Assembly (NCBI RefSeq): GCF_043944905.1 | Contig: NZ_JBIMSN010000008.1 | Location: 1-64,000 of the forward strand | Length of the DNA stretch: 64,000 nt | Direction of reading: 5' to 3' | Source of the DNA: Antrihabitans spumae | Lineage (GTDB): Bacteria > Actinomycetota > Actinomycetes > Mycobacteriales > Mycobacteriaceae | Shown here: in pieces, positions 15,988 through 25,244 of the stretch | Layout of the letters: each line of letters starts with the position of its first letter | Numbering within the stretch: position 1 is the stretch's first letter | Made by a program: the position numbers and the translations under genes | Notes under the pieces: generated by a model | What the model was told of the DNA's origin: nothing | Seen by the model: the letters and a program-made list of their open reading frames with translations, nothing else | Database searches by the model: none

Positions 15988-17196
15988 GTGACGGCCACAG
16001 CAGACCCCGACTGTTCGAAGGAGACCCACCCGCACGTTCGCCTGCGGGACATGACGTTGCAGGTGTTCGTTCCTGCCGCGGTCTACGGGCTCGGTCAGGG
16101 TGCGGCGGCCCCGATCTTCGCGTTGAAGGCTCTCGAACTCGGTGCGTCGGCAGCGATCGCGGGCGTGATCGTCGCACTGTCGGGACTCGGAATGGTGTTG
16201 GGCGATCTGCCTGCCGGACGGACCGTCGCGCGGATCGGTGAGCGGTGGTCCGTCGCGATCGGGTCGGTCCTCGGGGCGGTCGGTGTCGTGCTGTGCATCT
16301 GTGCCTGGAACGTCGCAGTGCTCGGTGTCGGCATGCTGCTGATGGGGGTCGCCAACGCGGTATGGGGGCTTGCCAGGCAGTCCTACGTCGTCTCGTCGGT
16401 GCGTCCGGTTGACCTGGGTCGGGCGTTGTCGACCATGGCGGGGTCCATGCGTCTCGGCTTCTTCCTCGGGCCGTTCATCGGTGCGGTCGTGGTGCACTGG
16501 TCGGGCCTCACGGGTGGGCTGTGGGTTCAACTCGTTGCGACGCTCGTCGCCGGTGGGTTGATGGTTTCCCTACCCGATCGCGGCCCGCCCGCAAGTAGTG
16601 ATCGGGTCGGGAGGTCGCTGACCTCCGTGCTGGTCGAGCATCGAAAACTGTTGAGCACCTTGGGTTCCGGAGCACTTTTGATGGGTGCCGCTCGGGCCTC
16701 GCGTACAGCGCTGCTGCCTTTGTGGGCTGCACACATCGGAATGAGTGCGGCCGCGACGAGCGTCATCTTCGGGATCAGCGGTGCGGTCGACGTGCTGTTG
16801 TCCTATCCGGCTGGTGTGGCGATGGACCGCTACGGTCGGCGTGCGGTCGCGGTGCCGTCGATGGGGTTCTTCGCGGTCGGCTATGCGGCGCTTCCGTTGT
16901 CGTCGAACGCAATTGCGGTCGGCGCGGTCGCAGTTTCACTTGGCGTCGCCAACGGGTTGAGCAACGGCGTCATCATGACGATCGGGGCAGACTCTGCGCC
17001 GTCCGGCCATCGCGCCGAGTTCCTCGGGGCATGGCGTCTCACCCACGACATCGGCATGTTCACAGGTCCGATCGTGGTCGGTGTAATCAGCGGGGTCGCT
17101 GTGCTCGGTGCGGCGGCGGTCGCACTCGGTGCGCTGTCAGGGCTCGGCGCTGCTGCGATGCACCGGTGGGTCTCTGACCCGAACCGCGCGGACTAA
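15988..17196 (+). CDS. MFS transporter (exporter-like)
   Basis: A 402-residue major facilitator with about 12 hydrophobic segments. Motif A variants appear after helix 2 (DLPAGRTVARIGERW) and in the second half (PAGVAMDRYGRR). The GTG at 15988 or another at 15979 could be the start. It lies 31 bp after the monooxygenase and may be the last gene of the sulfur operon, perhaps exporting a product or the carbon skeleton left after desulfonation. The 3' end overlaps the convergent GntR gene by a few bases. Confidence 0.8.
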   Translation: MTATADPDCSKETHPHVRLRDMTLQVFVPAAVYGLGQGAAAPIFALKALELGASAAIAGVIVALSGLGMVLGDLPAGRTVARIGERWSVAIGSVLGAVGVVLCICAWNVAVLGVGMLLMGVANAVWGLARQSYVVSSVRPVDLGRALSTMAGSMRLGFFLGPFIGAVVVHWSGLTGGLWVQLVATLVAGGLMVSLPDRGPPASSDRVGRSLTSVLVEHRKLLSTLGSGALLMGAARASRTALLPLWAAHIGMSAAATSVIFGISGAVDVLLSYPAGVAMDRYGRRAVAVPSMGFFAVGYAALPLSSNAIAVGAVAVSLGVANGLSNGVIMTIGADSAPSGHRAEFLGAWRLTHDIGMFTGPIVVGVISGVAVLGAAAVALGALSGLGAAAMHRWVSDPNRAD

Positions 17197-17855
17197 GCGA
17201 CGAGGTTGGCTGCGGCCCAACGCATATGGTTTCGGACGGCGTCGAATGCGGCATCGGGTCGACCGCTTTCGATTGCGTCCACGATCTCGTGGTGTCGGTC
17301 GGCGTCCATGTTTCCTACTGCTCTGTCGCGTCCGGCGTACATGATCGACATGCGGATCGATCCTTCGAGGTTGGTCCACGAATGTAGGAGGGTCTCGTTG
17401 TCCGCTGACCGACAGAGGAGGCGATGAAAGTCGAGGTCGGCTTCGATGCGGTCGTCGAGCGTCTCATCTTTCGGTGCTTGATTCATTCGGTCCAGGGCTG
17501 ATCTCAGGGATGCAACGATGCTGGAGCGTTCGGAGTGGTCTGCAGCGGTCGACGCCGCAAGACCCTCCAGCGCGGCGCGGACCGAGAAGATGTCTTCGAT
17601 CTCTTTCGTGTCTAGGTGTCGAACGTGAAGTCGTCCTCGTGCGCCGGTGACCACCAGGCCCTCTTGCTGTAGCTGGCGCAGAGCTTCGCGCAGAGTCCCT
17701 CTGCTGATTCCCAGGCGTTCGGACAGTTCTGTCTCGACAAGAGCGCTGCGCGGACGCAGCTCCCCGCTGGTGATAGCAGTGCGCAACGCGGTGACTGCCT
17801 GCTCACGAAGGTTGGTCCGCTGCAATCCGAGAAGCGTGCCGACTTGCTCCGCCAT
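17193..17855 (-). CDS. GntR-family regulator, FCD (FadR) subfamily
   Basis: A 220-residue regulator. A winged helix (residues about 15-80, with LSERLGISRGTLREALRQLQQEGL) is followed by an all-helical FCD effector domain, with D-x3-H (DLDFHRLL) and later His residues (RHHEIVDAI, VRNHMRWA) that usually bind metal plus a sugar acid or other small acid. The ATG at 17855 follows AAAGGGG. The same operator pattern GTCAAC-N8-GTTGAC occurs before this gene and before the transketolase/SDR divergent promoter, so it probably represses that module and itself. Confidence 0.87.
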   Translation of the reverse strand: MAEQVGTLLGLQRTNLREQAVTALRTAITSGELRPRSALVETELSERLGISRGTLREALRQLQQEGLVVTGARGRLHVRHLDTKEIEDIFSVRAALEGLAASTAADHSERSSIVASLRSALDRMNQAPKDETLDDRIEADLDFHRLLCRSADNETLLHSWTNLEGSIRMSIMYAGRDRAVGNMDADRHHEIVDAIESGRPDAAFDAVRNHMRWAAANLVA

Positions 17856-17901
17856 GGAGGCCCCTTTCGCCGAGGGCGTCGGGGTGACGCCGCCGCAGAC
17901 A

Positions 17902-17921
17902 GTCAACGGTTGCCTGTTGAC
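17902..17921. promoter_or_regulatory. Operator GTCAAC-N8-GTTGAC upstream of the GntR gene
   Basis: GTCAAC (17902-17907) and GTTGAC (17916-17921) form an inverted pair separated by 8 bases, about 45 bp before the GntR start. The same half sites and spacing occur at 21329-21348. This is a likely autoregulatory site. Binding by this GntR protein is inferred from the shared motif. Confidence 0.6.
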
Positions 17922-17971
17922 AGTGAGTGTACGGGTGCCCGTTCGGGGCGAACGCGCATGCCGACGCCTCC

Positions 17972-18961
17972 TTAGAGCGCTGACAGGATTCTGGCTTCGA
18001 TGCTCGTGGTCGACAGCCCGTACCGCTCGTGCAATGTGGGCAGTGCTCCGGCGGCGAGGAATTCATCGGGCAACGAGATCGATCCGACCTTCTTGCCAAG
18101 GCCACGCTCGACGACTGCTGAGGCCACTGTCTCGAACAATCCACCGATTCTGGAGTGATTCTCGAGCGTGAACGCGAGGCGGTCGGTGTTCAGCTCACGG
18201 AGCACGGTCGCCGAGTCGAACGGCTTGATGGTCGGGGTGTGCACGACGGCGACGTCGACGTTGTGCTTTTCGAGGTTGGCGGCGGCCTGAAGTGCTCGCA
18301 TCGTCATAAGCCCACTGGAAATCAGGACGACGTCGGCGCCGGGCCGAATGACTTTTGCCTTGCCGAGTTCGAAGGTGTAGTCGTATTCGTCGAGAACGGT
18401 GGCGACCTTCCCGCGAAGCAGCCTCAGGTAGGTTGGCCCGTCGGTGGCAGCGAGCTGCGGGACGGCTTGTTCGATGTCGACGGAGTCGCAGGGATCGACG
18501 ATCGTGAGGTTGGGCATGCCACGGAAGATCGCAATGTCTTCGGTTGCTTGATGACTCGGTCCGTAGCCTGTCGTGAGGCCGGGCAGGCCGCCGACGACGT
18601 TCACGTTCAAGTTGGGCTCGGCGATGTCGAGGCACAGGAAGTCGTAGGCGCGGCGGGCCGCGAAGACCGAGTAGGTCGACGCGAAGGGGATCAGTCCAGT
18701 TTCGGCCATCCCTGCCGATGCACCCAGGAGCAATTGTTCGGCCATTCCCATCTGGAAGAAGCGGTCGGGGAAGGCTTGCGCGAAGTTGTGCATATCGGTG
18801 TATTTGGCCAGATCAGCGCTCAATCCGACGATCTTGTCGTTGCCCTCGGCCGCTGCCACCAGAGCGTGCCCGAATGGGGCGGTGACGGTGCGTTGTCCGG
18901 GGTCGACGAACGACGCGATCATTGCCGAAGTCTTGAGCTTCGGCTGTGTCGTGGTGCTCAT
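17972..18961 (-). CDS. Transketolase-like protein, C-terminal (pyrimidine-binding) subunit
   Basis: A 329-residue half-transketolase holding the pyrimidine-binding domain with the catalytic Glu (E75 in MGMAEQ) and the C-terminal domain (about 200-329). It must pair with the adjacent N-terminal subunit to bind thiamine diphosphate. The ATG overlaps the TGA of that gene (ATGA). Split transketolases of this kind act on sugars in specialised pathways, such as apulose phosphate or sulfosugar breakdown, and the substrate here is unknown. It is the last gene of the MFS-transketolase operon and lies upstream of the GntR gene on the same strand. Confidence 0.86.
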   Translation of the reverse strand: MSTTTQPKLKTSAMIASFVDPGQRTVTAPFGHALVAAAEGNDKIVGLSADLAKYTDMHNFAQAFPDRFFQMGMAEQLLLGASAGMAETGLIPFASTYSVFAARRAYDFLCLDIAEPNLNVNVVGGLPGLTTGYGPSHQATEDIAIFRGMPNLTIVDPCDSVDIEQAVPQLAATDGPTYLRLLRGKVATVLDEYDYTFELGKAKVIRPGADVVLISSGLMTMRALQAAANLEKHNVDVAVVHTPTIKPFDSATVLRELNTDRLAFTLENHSRIGGLFETVASAVVERGLGKKVGSISLPDEFLAAGALPTLHERYGLSTTSIEARILSAL

Positions 18962-19872
18962 GCCAGATCCTCGTTTTCCTGCAGGTAGGTGGGGTCGGTG
19001 TAGCGAGATGTCAGTTGGTTCCGGCAGATGCTCCACTCGTCTTCGTCGATGCGCATGAAGTGCGCTTTCTCGCGAGTTTCGAGCAACGGGACACCGAAGC
19101 CGATCTTGGTGTCGCAAATGATCACGGCGGGCGTGCCGACGGGAGAGGCTGCTGCACAGGCGGTGTCGAATGCGTCGTCGAGCGCGGCCGGGTCGCTTCC
19201 GTCGACCCGTTGGACGAACCAGCCTGCGGCCGACCACTTTTCGTGCACGGGCTCGATTCCGAGCACGCCCTCGGTCGGGCCGTCGGCCTGTAGCGCATTC
19301 ATGTCGACCATCGCGATGATGTTGCCGAGGCGGTGGTGATGCGCGCCCATCGCAGCCTCCCATGTGGAGCCTTCGTCGAGTTCGCCGTCGGAGAGGAAAT
19401 TGAAGACACGAGACTGCGACTGCTGATGCCGTAGCCCTAGTGCCATACCGACAGCGACTGTCAGGCCGTGGCCGAGCGATCCGCCGGAGATCTCCATTCC
19501 TGGTGTGTACGTGGCCATTCCGGACATCGGGAGACGTGAATCGTCGGACCCGTAGGTCTCGAGTTCGTCACGAGGGACGATGCCTGCTTCCGCGAGCGCG
19601 GCATAGAGACCGATCGCGTAGTGGCCTGTCGAAAGAAGGAACCGATCGCGCAGCTCCCAGCTGGGATCCTCGGGCCGATAGTTGAGGCGGTCGGCGTAGA
19701 CCGCGGCGAAAATATCGGCTGCACCGAGGGCTTGACCGACATAACCCTGGCCTTGCGCCTCGCCCATGTCGATAACGTTGTGGCGCATGCGATATGCGAA
19801 CTGGGAAGCGTTGTCGATGCGAGTGAGTCGGTCGGTGCTGGTGGTGGTAGGCGAATCGGTCGTGGCGGTCAC
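18958..19872 (-). CDS. Transketolase-like protein, N-terminal (diphosphate-binding) subunit
   Basis: A 304-residue subunit with the thiamine diphosphate motif GELDEGSTWEAA (from about residue 163) continuing to DMN (N192) and the conserved LSTGHYAIGLYA and GSLGHGL segments. The GTG start at 19872 overlaps the stop of the MFS gene (GTGA), and the stop overlaps the partner subunit ATG. Together the two subunits equal one transketolase of about 630 residues. They would transfer a two-carbon unit between a ketose and an aldehyde. The operon context points to a catabolic rather than a pentose-phosphate housekeeping role. Confidence 0.86.
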   Translation of the reverse strand: MTATTDSPTTTSTDRLTRIDNASQFAYRMRHNVIDMGEAQGQGYVGQALGAADIFAAVYADRLNYRPEDPSWELRDRFLLSTGHYAIGLYAALAEAGIVPRDELETYGSDDSRLPMSGMATYTPGMEISGGSLGHGLTVAVGMALGLRHQQSQSRVFNFLSDGELDEGSTWEAAMGAHHHRLGNIIAMVDMNALQADGPTEGVLGIEPVHEKWSAAGWFVQRVDGSDPAALDDAFDTACAAASPVGTPAVIICDTKIGFGVPLLETREKAHFMRIDEDEWSICRNQLTSRYTDPTYLQENEDLA

Positions 19873-21232
19873 AGGAGTTCCTTCTCGCGGATGGGGGAGG
19901 TCATGGTCGGGTACATCGGTGTGGTGAGCTCGGCCTCGACGGCCAGTCGACGTTCGGTCGGACCCCAGGTCTCCTTGGTGGCCAGTGCGGACAGCAGACC
20001 GATCAGGGCGTAGGTCACGAAGAGCAGTGCGGGTCCGAGCCATCCCAACCAGACGAATAGCAGCGTCGTAATAAACGGGGTGAATCCGGAGGCCATGGCC
20101 GAAATCTGGTATGCGAGTGACGCTCCGGACGCTCGGTGGGAGGCGGCGAACAGTTCCGGAAACCATGCGCCCTGAGCCCCGGCGAGGGCGTTCTGGCACA
20201 CCGCGTAGGACAGGACGATCGTGGCGATGACAAAGAACATCAACCCGGTGTTCACGAGCAGGAACATCGGAACACCGAACGCGGCGGCGAAGGCGCAGAC
20301 TGCCACGTACAGCGGACGACGTCCGATGCGATCGGTCAGAGCTGCCCAGGCTGCGGTGGCGAAGATGCCGATGCCGGATGCGATGCACAGTGCCGTGATG
20401 GTCTGGGACGTCGACGCCAGCTCCTGCGTGTGCAGGTACGAGATCATGTACGTGACCGAGACTGCGTAGCCCGCGGCCTCGGCAATGCGAAGGCCGATGC
20501 CGCGCAGAATGTTTCGCCAGTCCAACCGGATGGCTTCCTTGATCGGGGAGGCGGTGACGCCTTCCTCTTTGACGTCCTCGAAGACCGGTGACTCCGGCAC
20601 CTTCGAGCGGTGATCAGACCGACCGCGACCAGAACAATGCTGAACAGGAACGGCACCCGCCACGCCCAGTCGCCACCGAGGTGCACGCTGCCGAGAAAGA
20701 CGAGATTGGCGAGCAGCAGTCCGACTGGGAACCCGGCTTGAACGATGCCGGTGAACTTGCCTTTGTGCCGCCAGGGGGCGTGCTCGTAGCTCATCAAGAT
20801 GGCGCCGCCCCATTCGGCGCCGAAGGCGAGGCCCTGCACGATGCGCACGAGCACAAGCACGATCGGCGCGATAACGCCGGCCTGAGCGTAGGTGGGCAGC
20901 AACCCGATGGCGAAAGTGGCGACGCCCATCAGGATCAGCGACCCGACGAGGACGGGTTTGCGACCGACCTTGTCGCCGAGGTGACCGCCGACGATACCGC
21001 CGATCGGACGGGCGGCGAACCCGACTCCGAGTGTTGCAAATGCGGCAAGGGTGCCTGCCACGGAGCTTTGGCCTGGAAAGAATGCTGTGCCGAAGTACAG
21101 CGCGGCCGCGGTGCCGAAGCCGATGAAATCGTAGGTTTCGATTACTGCGCCTACTGACGATCCGACGGCGACGCGCTTGGCGTCCTTCGTGCCGTGAACC
21201 GGTCCGCGCATTTCGAGAGCGACTGTGCTCAT
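19869..21232 (-). pseudogene. MFS carrier (metabolite:H+ symporter type) with a one-base frameshift
   Basis: The N-terminal half (from ATG 21232) reads as a good MFS protein up to IVLVAVGLI. The C-terminal half continues in another frame from KVPESPVFEDVKEEG to the end at 19869. The switch is near 20607-20612, where one base appears to be missing. The span is 1364 bp, two bases over a multiple of three. Motif A (GHLGDKVGRKP) and the typical KVPESP loop mark the MHS subfamily, which moves organic acids. Restored length is about 454 residues. It could be a real lesion or a sequencing error. Confidence 0.85.
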
Positions 21233-21283
21233 GTGAACGCTCCTGCAAAGGGTAGTGGTTACAAACTCGTCTAGTGACTGTCG

Positions 21284-21354
21284 ACTGTCAACAGTGTCGA
21301 GTGTGACCCACTCCTCTTACTGTCAACAGTCAACCGGTAACGGTTGACTGTTGA
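21284..21354. promoter_or_regulatory. Operators in the divergent MFS-transketolase / SDR promoter
   Basis: A perfect inverted repeat lies at 21323-21354: TCAACAGTCAACCG, spacer GTAA, CGGTTGACTGTTGA. Inside it is GTCAAC-N8-GTTGAC (21329-21348), the same pattern as before the GntR gene. A second element, ACTGT-CA-ACAGT, lies at 21284-21295. The double site suggests cooperative control of both divergent units by the GntR regulator. Confidence 0.65.
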
Positions 21355-21472
21355 TGGTTGACGTCGTAACGTGTGTCACATCACGAAGCGCGAGGGCGTC
21401 AACGCCGTCGGCTCGTAATCGATCCACCCATCGCAGACGGGGAATCCGCTGCTCGTCTTCAGGAGAGACCAC

Positions 21473-22246
21473 ATGGCAAGTCGAATTCGCACCGCTGTCG
21501 TCACAGGCGCGACCTCGGAAAGAGGAATCGGTCGGGCCACCGCCGAGCGCTACGCAGAGGACGGCTGGGCGATCGTCATCCTCGATCTGGACGGGGAAGT
21601 GTCTGCCAAGGTCGCGGCCGAGATCGGCGGAACCTACAACGTGCCGGCATTCGGTCATGCCGTGGACGTCTCGGATGAGGCGTCGGTCGAAGCCGCCTAC
21701 CTCGCAACCAGGAGCGAGGTCGACTCGGGGGCGTTACCTGCGGTTGGCGCTGTTGCCAACATCGCCGGCATCACCTCGCCTGTGTCGTTCCTCGACACCA
21801 CGCTCGAGCTGTGGAACAGGGTGTTCGCGGTCAACGCGACCGGAACATATCTTGTCACCAAGGCATTTTTGCCCGACATGATCGCGCTGGGATGGGGACG
21901 CATCGTCACCATGTCCTCGGTGTCCGCCCAACGGGGAGGCGGAGTGTTCGGCAAGGTTCCGTATTCGTCGGCCAAGGCCGCAGTCCTCGGTTTCACAAAG
22001 GCGCTTGCGCGCGAGTTGGAGGACACCGGCGTCACGATCAACGCCGTGACTCCCGGGGCCGTCGACACCAACATCCGGGTCGGCAGCACCTCGGAGCAGG
22101 AAACCGCTATCGCACAAGGGATTCCGCTCGGACGCACCGCGACCACCCGTGAGGTCGCGTCGGTGATCACGTTCCTGTCCTCGGATGATGCCGCGTACCT
22201 GACTGGCACGACGATCGATATCAACGGCGGCAGCCACATGCACTGA
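21473..22246 (+). CDS. Short-chain dehydrogenase/reductase of the GntR-transketolase module
   Basis: A 257-residue SDR with an extended cofactor motif TGATSERGIG, a following LDLDG that suits NAD(H), catalytic SSVS and YSSAK, and a typical IDINGG end. It is divergent from the MFS-transketolase operon across a 240-bp region carrying the GntR operators. A reasonable reading is oxidation of an imported polyol or sugar derivative to the ketose used by the transketolase. The substrate cannot be read from sequence. An AGGAGA ribosome site lies 7 bases before the ATG. Confidence 0.85.
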   Translation: MASRIRTAVVTGATSERGIGRATAERYAEDGWAIVILDLDGEVSAKVAAEIGGTYNVPAFGHAVDVSDEASVEAAYLATRSEVDSGALPAVGAVANIAGITSPVSFLDTTLELWNRVFAVNATGTYLVTKAFLPDMIALGWGRIVTMSSVSAQRGGGVFGKVPYSSAKAAVLGFTKALARELEDTGVTINAVTPGAVDTNIRVGSTSEQETAIAQGIPLGRTATTREVASVITFLSSDDAAYLTGTTIDINGGSHMH

Positions 22247-22310
22247 GCGTTCTGCATCGGGGCGCCGAACTTCGGTGCGATTGCACTCGGAATCCGAGAG
22301 CTTTCCCACA

Positions 22311-23159
22311 TCATCTGCGGGCGGCGAGTGCGGCGCGGATGGAGTCCAAAACCGTCTCGGGGCTGTCGTGTAGCTGGTGCCAGGTGAACCGAAGGACGTG
22401 CCAGCCTGCGTTGACCAGGATGTTCTGGCGTTCGGCGTCGCGAACGAAGCGTTCGGCGTCGCGATGCCAAGCCCAGCCATCGACTTCGATCGCCACCCGC
22501 TGAGCCTCGAAGGCCACATCGATCTCGAATCCGCAACTGCGGACGTGCTGGCTCCAACCCGTCAGCCCGGACCTCCGAAGCAGGCGTTGCAGCATTCGTT
22601 CGGCCTCCGATGCGCCACCTTCGCCCGCCGACCGCAGTTGTGCCGCGGCCGCTGTGCTGCCGGACCGCCCGGCGTTGCGCTCGTGCGCGGCTGTGAGCGC
22701 TGGTAGCGAAACATGTTTCTGCAGTGCACGATCCATCATCGCGGCACCATATGGTAGCTCGACCGCAGCTTCGAGAATGGTCAGCGCAAGCCCAGTGGTC
22801 GGGAGTCCGCGACGCGAGCCGACGTCGGCAGCGGGCAGATCTCGGCGTCGCAGCCGGAGTCCAGGACGATCCCGAGGTGTGCGCCGGCAGGGGACTGTGA
22901 CCCAGTTCAGCCTCGGCGGAGTGTCGATGATGCCGAGCCACCAGGCAGCACTGGGTCCGTATGCGACGGCATCCGGTCCAGCACCGTAGACAGCAGCGCG
23001 TAACCCGGCGGCAGGTCCGCAGGTCCGATCCGAGCGCAGGTAGATGCCCGTCGACAAGCGCCGCCACTCACCTGCGCAAACCCGTCTGCTCACGCCCGCA
23101 TCGGACATGCCTGCACCGAGCGCCTGGGCAAGCGTCACGACTCCGTCCTGGGCCGCCAT
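22311..23159 (-). CDS. DUF559/AbiEi-type protein with PD-(D/E)xK nuclease-like domain
   Basis: A 282-residue protein common in actinobacteria. The N terminus (about 1-60, LAQALGAGMSDAGVSRRVCAGEWRRLSTGIYL) resembles the winged-helix AbiEi antitoxin region. The C terminus (about 190-282) carries a DUF559 Vsr-like endonuclease pattern, with FEIDVAFEAQRVAIEVDG giving the Asp and the E-x-D, and HVLRFTWHQL ending it. The ATG at 23159 is chosen because the conserved part begins there. It is monocistronic, with no toxin partner next to it. A role in DNA repair or phage defence is possible but unproven. Confidence 0.75.
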   Translation of the reverse strand: MAAQDGVVTLAQALGAGMSDAGVSRRVCAGEWRRLSTGIYLRSDRTCGPAAGLRAAVYGAGPDAVAYGPSAAWWLGIIDTPPRLNWVTVPCRRTPRDRPGLRLRRRDLPAADVGSRRGLPTTGLALTILEAAVELPYGAAMMDRALQKHVSLPALTAAHERNAGRSGSTAAAAQLRSAGEGGASEAERMLQRLLRRSGLTGWSQHVRSCGFEIDVAFEAQRVAIEVDGWAWHRDAERFVRDAERQNILVNAGWHVLRFTWHQLHDSPETVLDSIRAALAARR

Positions 23160-23408
23160 GATCGAGTGCACTTTCTTCGGGGTCACACCGGTTTGGACGT
23201 ATCCCGGCCAGATCGGTTCCATTGGCGCCGAATCTTGGGTGAAAGCTCCCGGAATCCGAGAGGTATCCAACAAGATCTCAGACCTGTGTTGCCATTCCGC
23301 CGTACCGCCGGTAACGCGGTTCGGTGCGAAACGTGGGATCCTGGCCGGACGTCGGCGTCGTTGTGACTAGGATTTGGTGATTCTGTCGGAAAGGTGGCGG
23401 GCTTACAC

Positions 23409-23816
23409 ATGCAGGAGCGGAGAAAGCCGCGGCCAGAGGAATCGTTCGGCTATCTCGAACAGTTGCCGTCGTCGGTGTTGTTGCGACGGCTGTCGGTGCC
23501 GATGCTCGCTGTGCATCACGACGACACGGTCGTCTCCGCGAACCCCGCGTTCGAGGAGATGCTCGGCTACGAGCCGGATACCCTCGCGGGCACGGCGGCG
23601 CGACGACTTGTCGCGAACGATCCTGAGTTCGACGTCGTCGGTGTCGACGTCATCCGCGATTGTGCGGGAGCGGTGATCGCGCTGCGGCACAGTGACGGGT
23701 CGATCGTGAAGGCCCTCGTCACGAAATCGGTCTTGGCCCGCGACGACGACGAAGTGGCGTTGATCGGTTTCCACGACGTGACCGACCATCTGTGGGAGCT
23801 CGGGTCCGACCGCTAG
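23409..23816 (+). CDS. Stand-alone PAS-domain protein
   Basis: A 135-residue protein consisting of one PAS domain (about 30-130): PMLAVHHDDTVVSANPAFEEMLGYEPDTLAG, then a second half ending ALIGFHDVTDHL. No output domain is fused, so it may sense a ligand or redox state and pass the signal to another protein. The ATG at 23409 or a GTG at 23394 may be used. It is convergent with the DedA gene at 23827 and has its own 249-bp upstream gap (23160-23408), where no clear motif was seen. Confidence 0.7.
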   Translation: MQERRKPRPEESFGYLEQLPSSVLLRRLSVPMLAVHHDDTVVSANPAFEEMLGYEPDTLAGTAARRLVANDPEFDVVGVDVIRDCAGAVIALRHSDGSIVKALVTKSVLARDDDEVALIGFHDVTDHLWELGSDR

Positions 23817-23826
23817 ACGGACAGGC

Positions 23827-24486
23827 CTATTCGACCCCGCCGACCTCGACCTCTTCGGCGGGTTTCGCCATCTCTTGGAAGTAGTGGCGAATGCCGAGCA
23901 CCGTGCCGACGATCAGGACGGCGATCATGCCGCCGATCACTAGCGGCATCAGCCATGGGATGCGGTCCAGGAATTCGCCAGCGTAGAAGCCCAGCAATAT
24001 CAGTACAGGCGCCCAGACGATCGCGCCCAATGTGCTCGCAATCGTGTACTTGCGATGGTCCATCTTCGCCGCGCCCGCGACGATGGGGCAGAGCGTGCGG
24101 ACCCACGGAATCCAGCGGGCGACGAGTACAGCCCAGAAGCCGTGCTTGTCGAGCATGGCGTTGACCTTGTGCAGATTCGACGTATTGAGGTACTTGCCGT
24201 CGCGTCGCGCAACCAACTTCGCGCCCGACCTGTGGCCGATCACGTACCCGACCTGATTGCCGGCGATCGCGGCGATCATCGCGCCGAGGGAAAGCGCCCA
24301 CGCTTGTTGGTGTCCGGTCGAATGCGTTGCGAGCACGATGCCTGCGGTGATCAGCATCGAGTCGCCTGGGAGGAACAATCCGATTATCAGCGCACATTCG
24401 AGAAAGACGAGCGTCAGGACGACTACCCAGACGACGGTTGGACCCGCGGATTCAAGAACGTTGAATCCGCCTGACGCGACGATCAT
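23827..24486 (-). CDS. DedA-family membrane protein (second of a tandem pair)
   Basis: A 219-residue DedA/SNARE-associated protein. Family features are LFLPGDSMLITAG, GNQVGYVIGHRSG and the FxxRWIPWVRTLCPIVAGAAKM segment. DedA proteins are thought to flip lipids such as undecaprenyl phosphate or phosphatidylethanolamine across the cytoplasmic membrane. The gene starts 2 bases after the stop of the other DedA gene, so both are on one transcript. It is distinct enough in sequence from its neighbour to suggest an old duplication. Confidence 0.87.
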   Translation of the reverse strand: MIVASGGFNVLESAGPTVVWVVVLTLVFLECALIIGLFLPGDSMLITAGIVLATHSTGHQQAWALSLGAMIAAIAGNQVGYVIGHRSGAKLVARRDGKYLNTSNLHKVNAMLDKHGFWAVLVARWIPWVRTLCPIVAGAAKMDHRKYTIASTLGAIVWAPVLILLGFYAGEFLDRIPWLMPLVIGGMIAVLIVGTVLGIRHYFQEMAKPAEEVEVGGVE

Positions 24487-24488
24487 GG

Positions 24489-25244
24489 TCAGCCTGTCGG
24501 GTCGTTCGGAGCTGTCACGGCTTCAGGATGCACGGGTTCGGACTGCACAGCTTCAGGCTGCGCTCCGGCCTTACGGGACGCAAGCATGCGCTGCCCGACG
24601 TGAATGATCGCAGGCAGAATCGATAGGAACACGATCAGCAGGAAGATCGCTTCGATGTTGTTCGCGATGAACGGAATGTTGCCGAGGAAGTAGCCGAGGA
24701 TCGTGACGCCGCCACCCCAGAGAATGCCGCCGAGGATGTCGAACGCCAGAAACTTGCGGTAGGTCATCTTCGATACGCCGGCGAGCACCGGGGTGAACGT
24801 TCGGACGATGGGAACGAAGCGCGCCAGGATGATGGTCTTGGGACCGTATTTTTCGAAGAACGCGTGCGATTCGACGACGTACTTCTTCTTGAATAGCCGC
24901 GAATCTTCCTTCGTGAACAGCGCTGGCCCTATTCGACGCCCGATCCAGTACGCGGTCTGATCGCCCGCGATGGCGGTGACGACCACTGCCGGAACGAGCA
25001 CCCAGATAGAGACCGGTGGCGGCGTCTGCGCGGCGAGCAGCCCACCCGTGAACAGCAGCGAATCACCAGGTAGCAGCGGAAAGAGCAGCCCGGTCTCGAT
25101 GAAGACGATGATGAGAATCGCAGGCAGAACTGCCGCCGCGAAGGGACCGTCACCGGTCAACAAATGCACTGGGTCGAGGAAGTCCGGCATCAAAGCCAGG
25201 TTCGTGGTCACTGAGTCCGCTGCCTGCACAATCACGTCGACCAC
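24489..25244 (-). CDS. DedA-family membrane protein (Rv0364-like)
   Basis: A 251-residue DedA protein with PLLPGDSLLFTGG, GDQTAYWIGRRIG and the re-entrant FARFVPIVRTFTPVLAGVSKM segment, plus a Pro/Glu/Gln-rich cytoplasmic tail of about 35 residues (AQPEAVQSEPVHPEAV). It lies divergent from fba, as Rv0364 does from Rv0363c in M. tuberculosis. Lipid translocation is the likely role by family. It precedes the second DedA gene at 24486. Confidence 0.88.
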   Translation of the reverse strand: MVDVIVQAADSVTTNLALMPDFLDPVHLLTGDGPFAAAVLPAILIIVFIETGLLFPLLPGDSLLFTGGLLAAQTPPPVSIWVLVPAVVVTAIAGDQTAYWIGRRIGPALFTKEDSRLFKKKYVVESHAFFEKYGPKTIILARFVPIVRTFTPVLAGVSKMTYRKFLAFDILGGILWGGGVTILGYFLGNIPFIANNIEAIFLLIVFLSILPAIIHVGQRMLASRKAGAQPEAVQSEPVHPEAVTAPNDPTG

